A stretch of DNA of 64,000 bases from the NCBI RefSeq assembly GCF_010726765.1, contig NZ_AP022601.1:2542001-2606000 (forward strand). Direction: 5' to 3'. The translations under genes and the position numbers were made by a program. Every line of letters starts with the position of its first letter. The first letter of the stretch is position 1. The notes under the pieces were generated by a model. The model was not told the DNA's origin. It saw only the letters and a list, made by a program, of their open reading frames with translations, and did no database searches. Positions 37,540 to 45,862 of this stretch are shown in pieces. The stretch is from Mycobacterium gallinarum (GTDB lineage Bacteria; Actinomycetota; Actinomycetes; Mycobacteriales; Mycobacteriaceae).

Positions 37540-39015
37540 TCAGCTGTGCAGCTTCTTCAAGTCGTCCTTCACCACCTTGCCGGTGGCGTTCAACGGCAGC
37601 TTGTCGAGGAACTCTACATACCGGGGCACCTTGAAACCCGCCATTCGTCCGCGGCTCCACTCGATGACGTCGTCGCTGCTCATCGCTCCTGCGTCGGCCT
37701 TCACCACGATGAACGCCTTGCCCACCTGACCCATCCGCTCGTCCGGCACGCCGATGACCGCGGCCTGCGCGATCGCCGGATGCTCGAGCAGAAAGCCCTC
37801 GATCTCGGCGGGATAGGCGTTGAATCCGCCGACGATGAACATGTCCTTCTTGCGGCCGACGATCCGCAGCCGTCCCGCGGCGTCGAGGGTGCCCAGATCG
37901 CCGGTGTGCAGCCAGCCGTCGCGATCGATCGCCTCGGCGGTGGCGACGGGGTCATCGAGGTACCCCTGCATGACGTTGTAGCCACGCACCAACACTTCGC
38001 CGTCATCGGCGATCCGCACCTCGACGTCCTCGCACGGCAGGCCCGCCGTGGTCGCGACGTCCTCGGGTGAATCACCCGGCCGAGACAACGTGACGTTACC
38101 CGCCTCGGTGAGCCCGTAGCCGGTCATCAGCGATTCGAAGGGCAGGTCGTCGCGAATGCGCCTGATGAGTTCGACCGGGATGTCTGCGGCGCCCGTAACC
38201 GCGGCCCGCAGCGTGGCGAGCTTGGTCTTGTCAGCGACCGTGAGCAGCGAGTGGTAAAGCGTCGGCGGGCCGGGCAGCATCGTGATGCGTTCGGCCGCAA
38301 CGAGTTCCACCACACGATCGATGTCGAACACCGCAAGCGGCACCATTGTCGCGCCGCGCAGGAACGACGCGACCAAACCGGCCTTCAACCCGAAGGTGTG
38401 GAAGTACGGGTTGATCATCAGGTAGCGGTCACCTTCACGGAGGTCCGCCAGCGTGGCCCACTCCTCGTAGGCTCGTAGCGTCTGCAGATGATTCATCCTG
38501 GCGCCCTTGGGCCTGCCGGTCGTGCCCGATGTGAAGATGATGTCGGAGATGTCGTCCCCGCTGACCTGACGATGCAGAGGTGAACCAGAGGCCAGGAAGC
38601 CGGACTTCAAGTCGATGACCGGCGGACGCCGGCCGGTGTTCAAAGAGGGCAGAGAGTAATCCTGGTTCAGGAAACCCTGTTGGACCATGACGGCCTTGGC
38701 CCCACTGCGGACGATGATGTCGCCGGCCTCGTCAGCCTTGAACCGCGTGTTCACCGGGACCAGCACCGCACCCGCGGTCATGATTCCGAACGCGGCGATC
38801 ATCCATTCCGCGGAGTTTGGCGCCCAGATGGCTACCCGATCGCCCTTCTCGATACCGAGGTCCGCGAACGCCCCTGCCGCACAACGGATCCGATCGACGA
38901 CTCCGGAAAAGGTGATGCGCAGCGAACCGTCGACAACCGCTTCTGCATCGCCGAAGCGGTCCGCCGCGCTCAAGACCATCTCGGGGATGGTCTGGAAAGG
39001 TTGACTACCCGTCAC
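37540..39015 (-). CDS. Acyl-CoA synthetase (FadD family)
   Basis: The 491-residue ANL-superfamily enzyme activates a carboxylic acid as acyl-adenylate and then CoA thioester. Seen are the P-loop IIFTSGTTGRPKGARM, the A5-type MTGYGLTEAGNV, the hinge GRKKDMFIVGGFNAYPAEIE and the C-terminal catalytic lysine region LPLNATGKVVKDDLKK. It is shorter than long-chain FadD proteins, closer to the cyclohexanecarboxylate or short/ring-acid ligases. The GTG start overlaps the amidohydrolase stop (GTGA), so the two are translationally coupled. Confidence 0.9.
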   Translation of the reverse strand: MTGSQPFQTIPEMVLSAADRFGDAEAVVDGSLRITFSGVVDRIRCAAGAFADLGIEKGDRVAIWAPNSAEWMIAAFGIMTAGAVLVPVNTRFKADEAGDIIVRSGAKAVMVQQGFLNQDYSLPSLNTGRRPPVIDLKSGFLASGSPLHRQVSGDDISDIIFTSGTTGRPKGARMNHLQTLRAYEEWATLADLREGDRYLMINPYFHTFGLKAGLVASFLRGATMVPLAVFDIDRVVELVAAERITMLPGPPTLYHSLLTVADKTKLATLRAAVTGAADIPVELIRRIRDDLPFESLMTGYGLTEAGNVTLSRPGDSPEDVATTAGLPCEDVEVRIADDGEVLVRGYNVMQGYLDDPVATAEAIDRDGWLHTGDLGTLDAAGRLRIVGRKKDMFIVGGFNAYPAEIEGFLLEHPAIAQAAVIGVPDERMGQVGKAFIVVKADAGAMSSDDVIEWSRGRMAGFKVPRYVEFLDKLPLNATGKVVKDDLKKLHS

Positions 39016-40202
39016 ACGGTGACAAGGCGGCCGAGGTTGCCGCCCATGATCTTCGCCTGGTCTTCGAGCGCAAGATGTTCGAGCGCGGTCACGTAGTGGG
39101 TCGGCTCAGCCAGGCCCTCCGGGTGCGGCCAGTCGGAGCCGTACAGCACCTGTTCCACGCCGATCAGGTTGATGAGCTCGTCGATGCCCTCCTCGTAGAA
39201 CGGGCTGACGTAGATGCGGTTCTTGATCTCCTCGATCGGGTTGCCGAGGAAGGCCTCCGGCGCCTTCTTCCATACCTCTGCCATTGAATCCAACAGCGGG
39301 AACATCCACTTCGAGCCGGCCTCGACGATGCCCACCTTCAGCTTCGGGAACCGGAACAGCGCACCGTGAATCACCCAGGAAGCCACCGCATCCTGAATCG
39401 GGCGCCACTCGTTGAGGATCGACATGGCGTTGGTCTGGAACGGCAGCATCTCCTGGGCCGCACCGTCCCACTCGGAGGTGTACCGGGAGTAGCCACTGTC
39501 AGACGAGTGCATACCGACGAAGATGTCGTACTCGACGACGCGCTCCCAGAAGGGATCGAACTCGGGCAGCGCGAACGAACGCGGGCCGCGGAAGCCCGGC
39601 ACCGGTGCGGGACGGATGAGGATCGCGCGAGCACCGCGCTTGACGCACCACTCCAGTTCCTCGATGGCCTTCTCGACAATGGGCAGGGTGATCACCGGCG
39701 TGGTGAAGATCCGGTTCTGGTAGTTGAAGCCCCACACCTCATGCAGCCACTCGTTGAGCGCGTGGATGATCACGTGGATGGCGACCGGATCGTCGGACAG
39801 GCGTTCCTCGATCAAGCTGGCCAGGGTCGGGAACATCAGCGAACGGTCGATGCCCAGCTCGTTCATCTTCTCGAGGCGCGGCTCGGGCTCGAAGAACGCC
39901 GGAATGGCGCGCATCGGCTCACCGAACAGCTCGCGCTTGCTCTTGCCGTCGGGGTTTCCGAACTTGAAGTACTCCTCCCAGGCGCCCGGCTTGGCGACGA
40001 CGGAGAAGGTGGGGTTCGGGATGTAGTTACTGATCACGCCCTTGAGCGCGATCTTGGTACGGCCATTGATCTCGACGTACTGGACGATGTCCTTGTACTC
40101 CTTGGGGAGGTACTTGGTCATCGCCTCCGGCGGCTCGTAGAGATGGTTGTCCGCATCGAACAGCGGAAACGGAATGTCGACGCGGTGCGACAGCTGGCCC
40201 AT
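39012..40202 (-). CDS. Amidohydrolase-2 family metal-dependent hydrolase
   Basis: The 396-residue TIM-barrel protein has FDADNHLYEPP at the N-terminus (a DxxNH form of the first metal motif), a mid-barrel histidine in IFVGMHSSDSGYS and the late aspartate in LYGSDWPHPEG. Relatives include decarboxylases and hydrolases acting on ring or chain carboxylates in actinobacterial catabolic clusters. An AAGGAG ribosome site lies 6 bp before the ATG. It heads the amidohydrolase-fadD unit, with a perfect copy of the island palindrome 23 bp upstream. Confidence 0.87.
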   Translation of the reverse strand: MGQLSHRVDIPFPLFDADNHLYEPPEAMTKYLPKEYKDIVQYVEINGRTKIALKGVISNYIPNPTFSVVAKPGAWEEYFKFGNPDGKSKRELFGEPMRAIPAFFEPEPRLEKMNELGIDRSLMFPTLASLIEERLSDDPVAIHVIIHALNEWLHEVWGFNYQNRIFTTPVITLPIVEKAIEELEWCVKRGARAILIRPAPVPGFRGPRSFALPEFDPFWERVVEYDIFVGMHSSDSGYSRYTSEWDGAAQEMLPFQTNAMSILNEWRPIQDAVASWVIHGALFRFPKLKVGIVEAGSKWMFPLLDSMAEVWKKAPEAFLGNPIEEIKNRIYVSPFYEEGIDELINLIGVEQVLYGSDWPHPEGLAEPTHYVTALEHLALEDQAKIMGGNLGRLVTV

Positions 40203-40224
40203 GAAAGACTCCTTATCCTCTGAC

Positions 40225-40239
40225 GAGAATCCTATTCTC
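40225..40239. promoter_or_regulatory. Island inverted repeat, perfect copy upstream of the amidohydrolase
   Basis: GAGAAT-CCT-ATTCTC has fully complementary 6 bp arms and lies 23 bp before the amidohydrolase ATG. It is the best example of a motif found in seven intergenic regions of the island. Confidence 0.7.
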
Positions 40240-40272
40240 CTAGCGCGATGGTAACAAGGTTTTCGCCGTAGT

Positions 40273-40287
40273 GGTAATGACGTTACC
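40273..40287. promoter_or_regulatory. Second palindrome upstream of the amidohydrolase
   Basis: GGTAA-TGACG-TTACC has perfect 5 bp arms and lies 19 bp past the stop of the second acyl-CoA synthetase. It may be an operator or part of an intergenic stop; no T run follows on the minus strand. Confidence 0.35.
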
Positions 40288-40305
40288 GGTGGGGTTGCCT
40301 ACCGC

Positions 40306-41835
40306 TCACGCATGCAATGACTGCCTGACGCGAAACTTCTGAACCTTGCCACTCGCAGTGCGCGGGTAGTCGTCCACCCGGTGCAGCTCCTCGGGCCACT
40401 TCTGGACCGCGACACCCTGCGCCTTGAAGTGTTCTCGCACCTCGTCAAGCGTCGGCATCTCCGAGCCGTCGCGAACGCGCAGCACTGCGGCCGCGCGCTC
40501 GCCCAGACGGTCGTCGGGCACCGCGACGACCACGGCTTCGGCGACGGCCGGCATACCGAGCAGGACCTCCTCGACCTCCAGCGCGCTGATGTTCTCGCCG
40601 CCCCGGATGATCACGTCGGCCTTGCGATCGGTGATCGTGAGGTAGCCGTCGTCGTCGAGGACACCGACATCGCCGGTGCGGTACCAGCCGTCGGCGTCGA
40701 ACGCGCTCGCGGTGAGCGCCTCGTCGGTATAGCCGAGGCACAGGTCTGGCCCTCGGCTGAAGATCTCGCCGTCGGGCCCGAGCCGGATCTCCACCCCGGG
40801 CCGGACGTCGCCGTCGGTGAACAGGCGCTTGTCTTCCGGCGCGCTGCGGCGCGACCCGGTGATCGACGGGTGCTCGGTACTGCCGTAGGAACGGAACACG
40901 AACATGCCGAGATCGGCCAGGCGCCGTGTCACTGCCGCCGGAACCGTCGAGCCGCCCAACCCGACCGTCGTGAAGTGGCGCACGTGGTCCGGCGTGCAGT
41001 CCGGATGGTCGAGCACGCTCGTGACGAAATACGGCGGCCCGCCGCCGATCGACAAACCGTCGCGTTCGATGAGCTCGAGTACCCGGCCCGGGTCCCACAC
41101 GTCACACAGATCGATGGGCGCTCCTTCGAGCACCGGGATGAGAAATGCGCCGAGCATCCCGATGAAGTGCCCCACCGGGGTCGCCGTCAGCTGCCTGCCG
41201 CGGTCGGGCGGGTAGTTCTCCAGGAGCTGACGCGTCTCGAAGCCGAGGGTCTGGTGGCTGTGAATGACCCCCTTGGGGTTGCTCGTGGTGCCCGAGGTGA
41301 ACGCGATCAGCGCCGGGCTGGCCGGGTCCGCGCCGATGGTGCCCGGCATCGGGTCGTCGGCGAGGAGGTCGTCGAACGTGTCGCCGACCAACCCGACGAT
41401 CGGCACGTCCGCGCAAAGGTCGGCCTGAAAGGTCATGCGGCCGAATTCGGCGGTGGTGATGAAGACCTTCGGCCGTGCCGTCGTCATGATGTGACCGAGT
41501 TCTTTGCGCCCGTAGAAGTGCACGATCGGCACGACCACCGCACCCAGGAAGGTCGCGGCCCAGAACGCCGCAGCGGCCTCCATCCAGTTGGGCAATTGGA
41601 TGGCGACGACGTCACCCGCGCCCACGCCGCGCGACCGAAGTCCCGCCGCCAGCCTGCGGGCCTCGGTCTCGACGTCATCGAAGGTGCCGGAGTACGGCCG
41701 CACCGCGGAATGCACGTTGAAGGCAGTCGCTGGATTGGCCGCCAGTCCGCCGGCCACCAGGTCCCCGAGTGTTTCCTGTGTCCACCAACCTTCGGCGACG
41801 TAGCGTTTCGTCAGGTACTCAGGGATTTTTCGCAT
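40306..41835 (-). CDS. Acyl-CoA synthetase / AMP-dependent ligase
   Basis: The 509-residue ANL enzyme has LIAFTSGTTSNPKGVIHSH, FRSYGSTEHPSITG, GWYRTGDVGVLDDDGYLTITDRKADVIIRGGENISALEVEEVL and the C-terminal YPRTASGKVQKFRVRQ with the adenylation lysine. The STEHP motif and the N-terminal TKRYVAEGWWTQETLGDL resemble the cyclohexanecarboxylate-CoA ligase group, suggesting ring or branched acids. It diverges from the enoyl-CoA hydratase over 83 bp with two copies of the island motif. Confidence 0.9.
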   Translation of the reverse strand: MRKIPEYLTKRYVAEGWWTQETLGDLVAGGLAANPATAFNVHSAVRPYSGTFDDVETEARRLAAGLRSRGVGAGDVVAIQLPNWMEAAAAFWAATFLGAVVVPIVHFYGRKELGHIMTTARPKVFITTAEFGRMTFQADLCADVPIVGLVGDTFDDLLADDPMPGTIGADPASPALIAFTSGTTSNPKGVIHSHQTLGFETRQLLENYPPDRGRQLTATPVGHFIGMLGAFLIPVLEGAPIDLCDVWDPGRVLELIERDGLSIGGGPPYFVTSVLDHPDCTPDHVRHFTTVGLGGSTVPAAVTRRLADLGMFVFRSYGSTEHPSITGSRRSAPEDKRLFTDGDVRPGVEIRLGPDGEIFSRGPDLCLGYTDEALTASAFDADGWYRTGDVGVLDDDGYLTITDRKADVIIRGGENISALEVEEVLLGMPAVAEAVVVAVPDDRLGERAAAVLRVRDGSEMPTLDEVREHFKAQGVAVQKWPEELHRVDDYPRTASGKVQKFRVRQSLHA

Positions 41836-41863
41836 GTATTCGGCTGCACCTCCGCGTCGGGCC

Positions 41864-41900
41864 CCCGATGTTATTCTCCGCTAGAGAGAATGCCAATACC
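41864..41900. promoter_or_regulatory. Two island repeats between the divergent ligase and hydratase genes
   Basis: Units CCCGAT-GTT-ATTCTC (41864-41878) and GAGAAT-GCC-AATACC (41886-41900) have centres 22 bp apart. The inner half-sites ATTCTC and GAGAAT are exact and enclose CGCTAGA. The arrangement suits one unit per divergent promoter. Confidence 0.6.
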
Positions 41901-41918
41901 GGGAATGGAGAACGCTAG

Positions 41919-42635
41919 ATGGTGGACCTCGAGCTGGACGACGGGCTGGCGGTCATCACCATCGACCGGCCGCATGCCCGCAACGCCATTTCCCTGGAGA
42001 CGATGGACCAACTGGAGAAGGCGCTCGACAGCGCTGACGGTGCCCGGGCGCTCGTCATCACCGGCGCCGGTGACCGCGCCTTTGTCTCCGGCGGCGACCT
42101 CAAGGAACTCAGCGCGCTGCGCACCGAGCTCGACGCCTCGGCGATGGCTTTCCGCATGCGGACCATCTGTGACCGGATCGCCGGCTTTCCCGGGCCGACG
42201 ATCGCGGCATTGAACGGGCACGCACTGGGCGGGGGCGCCGAGTTCGCGGTGTCTGCGGACATCCGGGTCGCGGCCGACGACATCAAGATCGGATTCAACC
42301 AAGTGGCGCTGGAGATCATGCCGGCGTGGGGCGGCGCCGAACGTCTCGTCGCGCTGGTGGGTTACAGCCAAGCGCTGCTGCTGGCGGGCAGCGGCACCAT
42401 CGTCGGTGCAGCGGAGGCCGAACGGCTGGGGCTGGTGGACCGCGTCATCCCGCGGGCATCGTTCGACAGCGGCTGGCGTGATCTCGCCCGCGCCATGGCC
42501 GGCCGTCCGGCAGGAGAGATCAAGCGCGTCATGAAGGGGGCGACGACGACGGAGGCTGTCGCAGCCTTTGCGCGCCTGTGGGTTTCAGACGAACACTGGT
42601 CAGCCGCCGACAAGGTGATGAAGCGCGACAAGTAG
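41919..42635 (+). CDS. Enoyl-CoA hydratase/isomerase family protein
   Basis: The 238-residue crotonase-fold protein has the oxyanion-hole segments RAFVSGGDLKELSAL and NGHALGGGAEFAVSADI, followed by the usual IKIGFNQVALEIMPAWGGAERL and AAEAERLGLVDRV. Glutamates occur near both usual catalytic positions. It would hydrate or isomerise an enoyl-CoA made after ligation. GGAG lies about 8 bp before the ATG. No acyl-CoA dehydrogenase is seen nearby, so the enoyl substrate must be supplied by another locus. Confidence 0.88.
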   Translation: MVDLELDDGLAVITIDRPHARNAISLETMDQLEKALDSADGARALVITGAGDRAFVSGGDLKELSALRTELDASAMAFRMRTICDRIAGFPGPTIAALNGHALGGGAEFAVSADIRVAADDIKIGFNQVALEIMPAWGGAERLVALVGYSQALLLAGSGTIVGAAEAERLGLVDRVIPRASFDSGWRDLARAMAGRPAGEIKRVMKGATTTEAVAAFARLWVSDEHWSAADKVMKRDK

Positions 42636-42638
42636 CGC

Positions 42639-43160
42639 CTACCCCCCGAGGACGCGGATCGGATCGCTACCGTCCCAGTCGACTGCGGCATCACGTACGA
42701 ATTTACCCATGCCGGAAGTGATTTCGTTGTCTTCCATGATCTCGATGACGGTGGCGGGACTATTCGGCGGCTCGAGATAGGCGAACCGTGTTCCGACGTT
42801 CTCGTCTCCGAGCCAGACCACCGGCCAGCCGGCATCACGCACAGATGCCATCGTCGCGTCGAAATCATCCGTCCAGTACGCGAGTTGGTGGTAGCCAGGA
42901 CCACTGGCCGCGAGAAATTCGGTGTAGATGCTCGGGGTGCTGTCCTCTTGCTGGATCAGCTCGATCTGCATCTCCCCGCTGTTGGCTAGCGCCATCGAGA
43001 TCGTGACCTCACACGGGTCGCCGCGATAAGACGCTCGTATGGGAATACCCCGCATGACGAAGAACGGGCCGACACCCAGGTCGATCCACGGCACGAGCGC
43101 GTCGTCGAGATCCTCGACGATGTAACCGATCTGTCGGATCGGTCCGGGCAGGATGCTCAT
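42639..43160 (-). CDS. VOC (glyoxalase/epimerase fold) protein
   Basis: The 173-residue protein starts MSILPGPIRQIGYIVEDLDDALVPWIDLGVGPFFV and has two beta-alpha-beta-beta-beta units. Metal-site candidates are Glu in SGEMQIELIQQ, His in GPGYHQLAYW and Glu in ATVIEIMED; the first-position histidine of methylmalonyl-CoA epimerases is replaced by Gln. It may be an epimerase, lyase or dioxygenase. Its ATG overlaps the stop of the SnoaL-fold gene (ATGA). The stop is 3 bp from that of the convergent hydratase. Confidence 0.85.
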   Translation of the reverse strand: MSILPGPIRQIGYIVEDLDDALVPWIDLGVGPFFVMRGIPIRASYRGDPCEVTISMALANSGEMQIELIQQEDSTPSIYTEFLAASGPGYHQLAYWTDDFDATMASVRDAGWPVVWLGDENVGTRFAYLEPPNSPATVIEIMEDNEITSGMGKFVRDAAVDWDGSDPIRVLGG

Positions 43161-43582
43161 GACTGCGGGATCACCGTGACACCGGACTGCACCCGCGCGA
43201 TCTGCGTGGTCCGGCGGGCGATGCGCCATCCGTCGGGAGTACGGGCGAGTTCGTCGTCGTAATGACCAAGGGCCTCAACCCAAGTGGCCGGATCGTCGGG
43301 AACCGCCTGCAGATGCGCGAAGACATAGGATCTGGCGGTGGCCCGATCGCCGTCGACAGTGATCGTGAAGTTGGACAGCCGGTGGTAGGTGGGCCCCATC
43401 GAGCTGTGGAGCTGCTCCATCAACCCGCTGATGGCGTCGACACCCGAATACCGCCCGACCTCGCCGTAGTCACAGTCGACGTTCTCGGTCCAGCAGGTGC
43501 GCAACAGCGCCCAGTCCTTGAAATCGATTCCGGTGGCGTAGCGGATCAGAACGTCGGCGATCTGCGCTTTGTCGGCATCCAC
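43157..43582 (-). CDS. SnoaL/NTF2-fold small enzyme (LinA or scytalone-dehydratase-like)
   Basis: The 141-residue protein has the cone-shaped alpha+beta pattern ADVLIRYATGIDFKDWALLRTCWTENVDCDYGEVGRYSG. An acidic residue at 20-23 and His67 (GPTYHRLSNF) are placed as the Asp-His pair of LinA and scytalone dehydratase, so dehydration or double-bond shift is possible. GTG start. It is translationally coupled to the downstream VOC gene, suggesting consecutive steps or a complex. Confidence 0.83.
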   Translation of the reverse strand: MDADKAQIADVLIRYATGIDFKDWALLRTCWTENVDCDYGEVGRYSGVDAISGLMEQLHSSMGPTYHRLSNFTITVDGDRATARSYVFAHLQAVPDDPATWVEALGHYDDELARTPDGWRIARRTTQIARVQSGVTVIPQS

Positions 43583-43670
43583 ACGGGCAGGCTAACGCGT
43601 TGCGACCGCGGCCAGCACCATGAATGCGCGAAGAACGCCGAGTCCGCACCGGTACACATAGGGTGATGAC

Positions 43671-44159
43671 GTGCGGCGTTGGCGCGGCGATCCGGTCGAT
43701 CGCGTGCTGGTTGCGGCGTCGGAACTCGAACTTCCGCCCGCCGTGTTCAAGACGTGTCCGTGGCAGCCCCGGGAGCTCATCGACACCGGTCTCCGGCAAT
43801 GGTTGAGGTGTTGCGGCGCGGCTCTGCGCGACGATCAGATCATCGGGATGCCATCTCACGCCGTTGACGAGGCATGGCACGGCCTGATCCTGTGCACCGC
43901 CCGATACGCCGCGTTCTGCGAAAGGGCATACGGCCGGTTCCTTCATCACCATCCCGAGGGCGGGGCACCCGCGGGTGCCGTCACCGATTCGGCGGAGGAA
44001 CGACTGCGCAGGACGGTGATCGCCTGGTCGATGGTGGCGCAGCCGGGTGAGCAATGTGTGCTGTGGGACCTCGATCGGAGTGTCGGGGTGGATCAGCCGT
44101 GGGGCGTGGATCCCGCGAAGGTGACGGCGATCGAGGCCGACATCTCTCGAGTCAGGTGA
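43671..44159 (+). CDS. Conserved hypothetical protein with HAVDEAWHGLIL motif
   Basis: The 162-residue soluble protein is largely helical. The conserved stretch PSHAVDEAWHGLILCTARYAAFCERAYGRFLHHHPEG, with several His, Asp and Glu residues, resembles the DEAWH or DLxWH motif of glycine-rich-domain proteins of unknown role and could bind a metal. GTG start with AGGGTGA nearby. It sits between the SnoaL/VOC pair and the DUF35 gene but is not obviously part of either. Confidence 0.65.
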   Translation: MRRWRGDPVDRVLVAASELELPPAVFKTCPWQPRELIDTGLRQWLRCCGAALRDDQIIGMPSHAVDEAWHGLILCTARYAAFCERAYGRFLHHHPEGGAPAGAVTDSAEERLRRTVIAWSMVAQPGEQCVLWDLDRSVGVDQPWGVDPAKVTAIEADISRVR

Positions 44160-44177
44160 GCGGCGGCAACGGGTGAT

Positions 44178-44214
44178 GCGGACGTTGTTCTCTCTAGACG
44201 AGAACGTCATTTCC
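44178..44214. promoter_or_regulatory. Two island repeats upstream of the DUF35 gene
   Basis: GCGGAC-GTT-GTTCTC (44178-44192) and GAGAAC-GTC-ATTTCC (44200-44214) lie with centres 22 bp apart, the same geometry as at 41864-41900. The middle reads TTCTC-TCTAGAC-GAGAA. They end 15 bp before the chosen start of the DUF35 gene. Confidence 0.6.
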
Positions 44215-44229
44215 GATTATGGTCACTCC

Positions 44230-44649
44230 GTGTCCACCCAGAAAGCGCTCGCCCCCGAGATCTCCACGTGGCCCGACGAGAACCCGCAGCTGATCGGCAG
44301 CCGCTGCGGTGTGTGCGGAGCGACCACCTTCCCTGTCCAGCAGCGCTGCCCAAAGTGCAGCGGCGGCGAGATGACCGACGTGCATCTCCCCCGCCAGGGC
44401 ACCCTGGTCGCCTGGACGACGCAGGGCTTTCCGCCCGGCGCCCCGTACAAGGGGCCCGCGGGTAAGGACTTCGTGCCGTTCGGCGTGGGCCTGGTCCAGC
44501 TCGATGACGTGATCCGTGTCGAGGGCCGGCTGACCGAAAACGACCCCGAGAAGCTGCAATTCGGCATGCAGGTCGAGCTGACCATGGTGCCGTTCACCAC
44601 CGACGACGAGGGCAACGAGATCATCACCTTCGCCTTCCAGCCCGTCTAG
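44230..44649 (+). CDS. DUF35 OB-fold zinc-ribbon protein (thiolase partner)
   Basis: The 139-residue protein has an N-terminal rubredoxin-like zinc ribbon CGVCG...CPKCS (Cys26, 29, 40, 43) and an OB-fold (about 50-139, RQGTLVAWTTQGFPPGAPYKGPAG). DUF35 proteins bind acyl-CoA and form complexes with lipid-transfer thiolases, for example the ChsH2 DUF35 domain with the Ltp2 aldolase in steroid side-chain breakdown. I start at the GTG at 44230 since the earlier ATG would place the promoter repeats in the coding region; no clear ribosome site is visible, so it may be leaderless. The thiolase-like gene follows after 13 bp. Confidence 0.85.
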   Translation: MSTQKALAPEISTWPDENPQLIGSRCGVCGATTFPVQQRCPKCSGGEMTDVHLPRQGTLVAWTTQGFPPGAPYKGPAGKDFVPFGVGLVQLDDVIRVEGRLTENDPEKLQFGMQVELTMVPFTTDDEGNEIITFAFQPV

Positions 44650-44662
44650 AGAGGACCGTGAC

Positions 44663-45808
44663 ATGACCAACGACGTTGCGATCATCGGAGTGGGACTCCA
44701 TCCGTTCGGCCGGTTCGACAAAACAGCCATGGAGATGGGCGCCGAAGCGATCCAACTCGCCCTCACCGACGCGGGTGTCGAATGGAAGGACATCCAGTTC
44801 GGCTTCGGCGGGAGCTACGAGGTTTCCAACCCCGACGCTGTCACCCGCCTGGTGGGGCTGACCGGCATCACGTTCACCAACGTGTTCAACGCGTGCGCGA
44901 CGGCGGCCTCGGCGATCCAGCAGACGGCCGACACCATCCGCCTCGGCAAGTACGACATCGGCATCGCCATCGGCCTGGACAAGCATCCCCGCGGCGCATT
45001 CACCGACGACCCAGCCAAACTGGCCCTGCCCCAGTGGTATGCCGAGAACGGCCAGTTCGTCACCACCAAATTCTTCGGCATCAAGGCCAACCATTACATC
45101 CACAAGCACGGCATCTCCCAGGAGACGCTGGCGCGGGTGGCCAACAAGAACTTCCGCAACGGTGCGCTGAACCCGAACGCGTTCCGCCGCAAGGAGATCT
45201 CGGTCGACGAGATTCTCAACTCCGCGGTGCTGAATTACCCGCTCACCCAGTACATGTTCTGCGCTCCGGACGAGGGGGCGGCCGCGGTGATCATGTGCCG
45301 CGGGGATATCGCACACAAGTTCACCGACAAGCCGGTGTTCGTGCGTGCCAGCGAGATCCGGACCCGCACCTACGGCGCTTACGAGGTGCACGCCACGAGT
45401 GCGCCACTCGACGAGGACCCGTCGCCGACGGTGTACGCCGCCAAGGCGGCCTACGAGGCGGCCGGAATCGGTCCCGACGACGTCGACATCGCCCAGCTGC
45501 AGGACACCGACGCGGGCGCCGAGGTGATCCACATGGCCGAGACCGGGCTCTGCGCGGACGGCGAACAAGAGAAGCTGCTGGCCGATGGCGCCACCGAGAT
45601 CCACGGCACCATTCCGATCAACACCGACGGCGGTCTGATCGCCAACGGCGAACCCATCGGCGCCTCGGGTCTGCGGCAGGTCCACGAGTTGGTGCGCCAG
45701 CTTCGCGGCGAGGCGGGTGACCGGCAGGTTCCCGGGGAGCCGAAGGTCGGTTTGGCGCAGGTCTACGGCGCGCCGGGTACCGCCTCAGCGACGATTCTTT
45801 CGGTCTGA
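44663..45808 (+). CDS. Thiolase-superfamily lipid-transfer protein (Ltp2-like aldolase)
   Basis: The 381-residue protein starts NDVAIIGVGLHPFGRF and keeps the thiolase nucleophile region NVFNACATAAS (Cys78). The later thiolase motifs are altered: the segment QLQDTDAGAEVIHMAETG lacks the usual His, and the end GLAQVYGAPGTAS lacks the second catalytic Cys. This is expected for non-thiolytic members such as SCP-x-like or Ltp aldolases, which cleave beta-hydroxy acyl-CoA with a DUF35 partner. The tight pairing with the DUF35 gene supports a retro-aldolase role. Confidence 0.85.
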   Translation: MTNDVAIIGVGLHPFGRFDKTAMEMGAEAIQLALTDAGVEWKDIQFGFGGSYEVSNPDAVTRLVGLTGITFTNVFNACATAASAIQQTADTIRLGKYDIGIAIGLDKHPRGAFTDDPAKLALPQWYAENGQFVTTKFFGIKANHYIHKHGISQETLARVANKNFRNGALNPNAFRRKEISVDEILNSAVLNYPLTQYMFCAPDEGAAAVIMCRGDIAHKFTDKPVFVRASEIRTRTYGAYEVHATSAPLDEDPSPTVYAAKAAYEAAGIGPDDVDIAQLQDTDAGAEVIHMAETGLCADGEQEKLLADGATEIHGTIPINTDGGLIANGEPIGASGLRQVHELVRQLRGEAGDRQVPGEPKVGLAQVYGAPGTASATILSV

Positions 45809-45862
45809 GCCAGATCGAGCATTCGGCCCACCGTGCGAAAACATGGTTCTAAAATTCGGGGA

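Noticed and set aside
40240..40262. KstR-like operator near GGTAACAAGGTT
   Set aside because: The spacing between AAC and GTT is three bases, not the two required by the TnnAACnnGTTnnA pattern.
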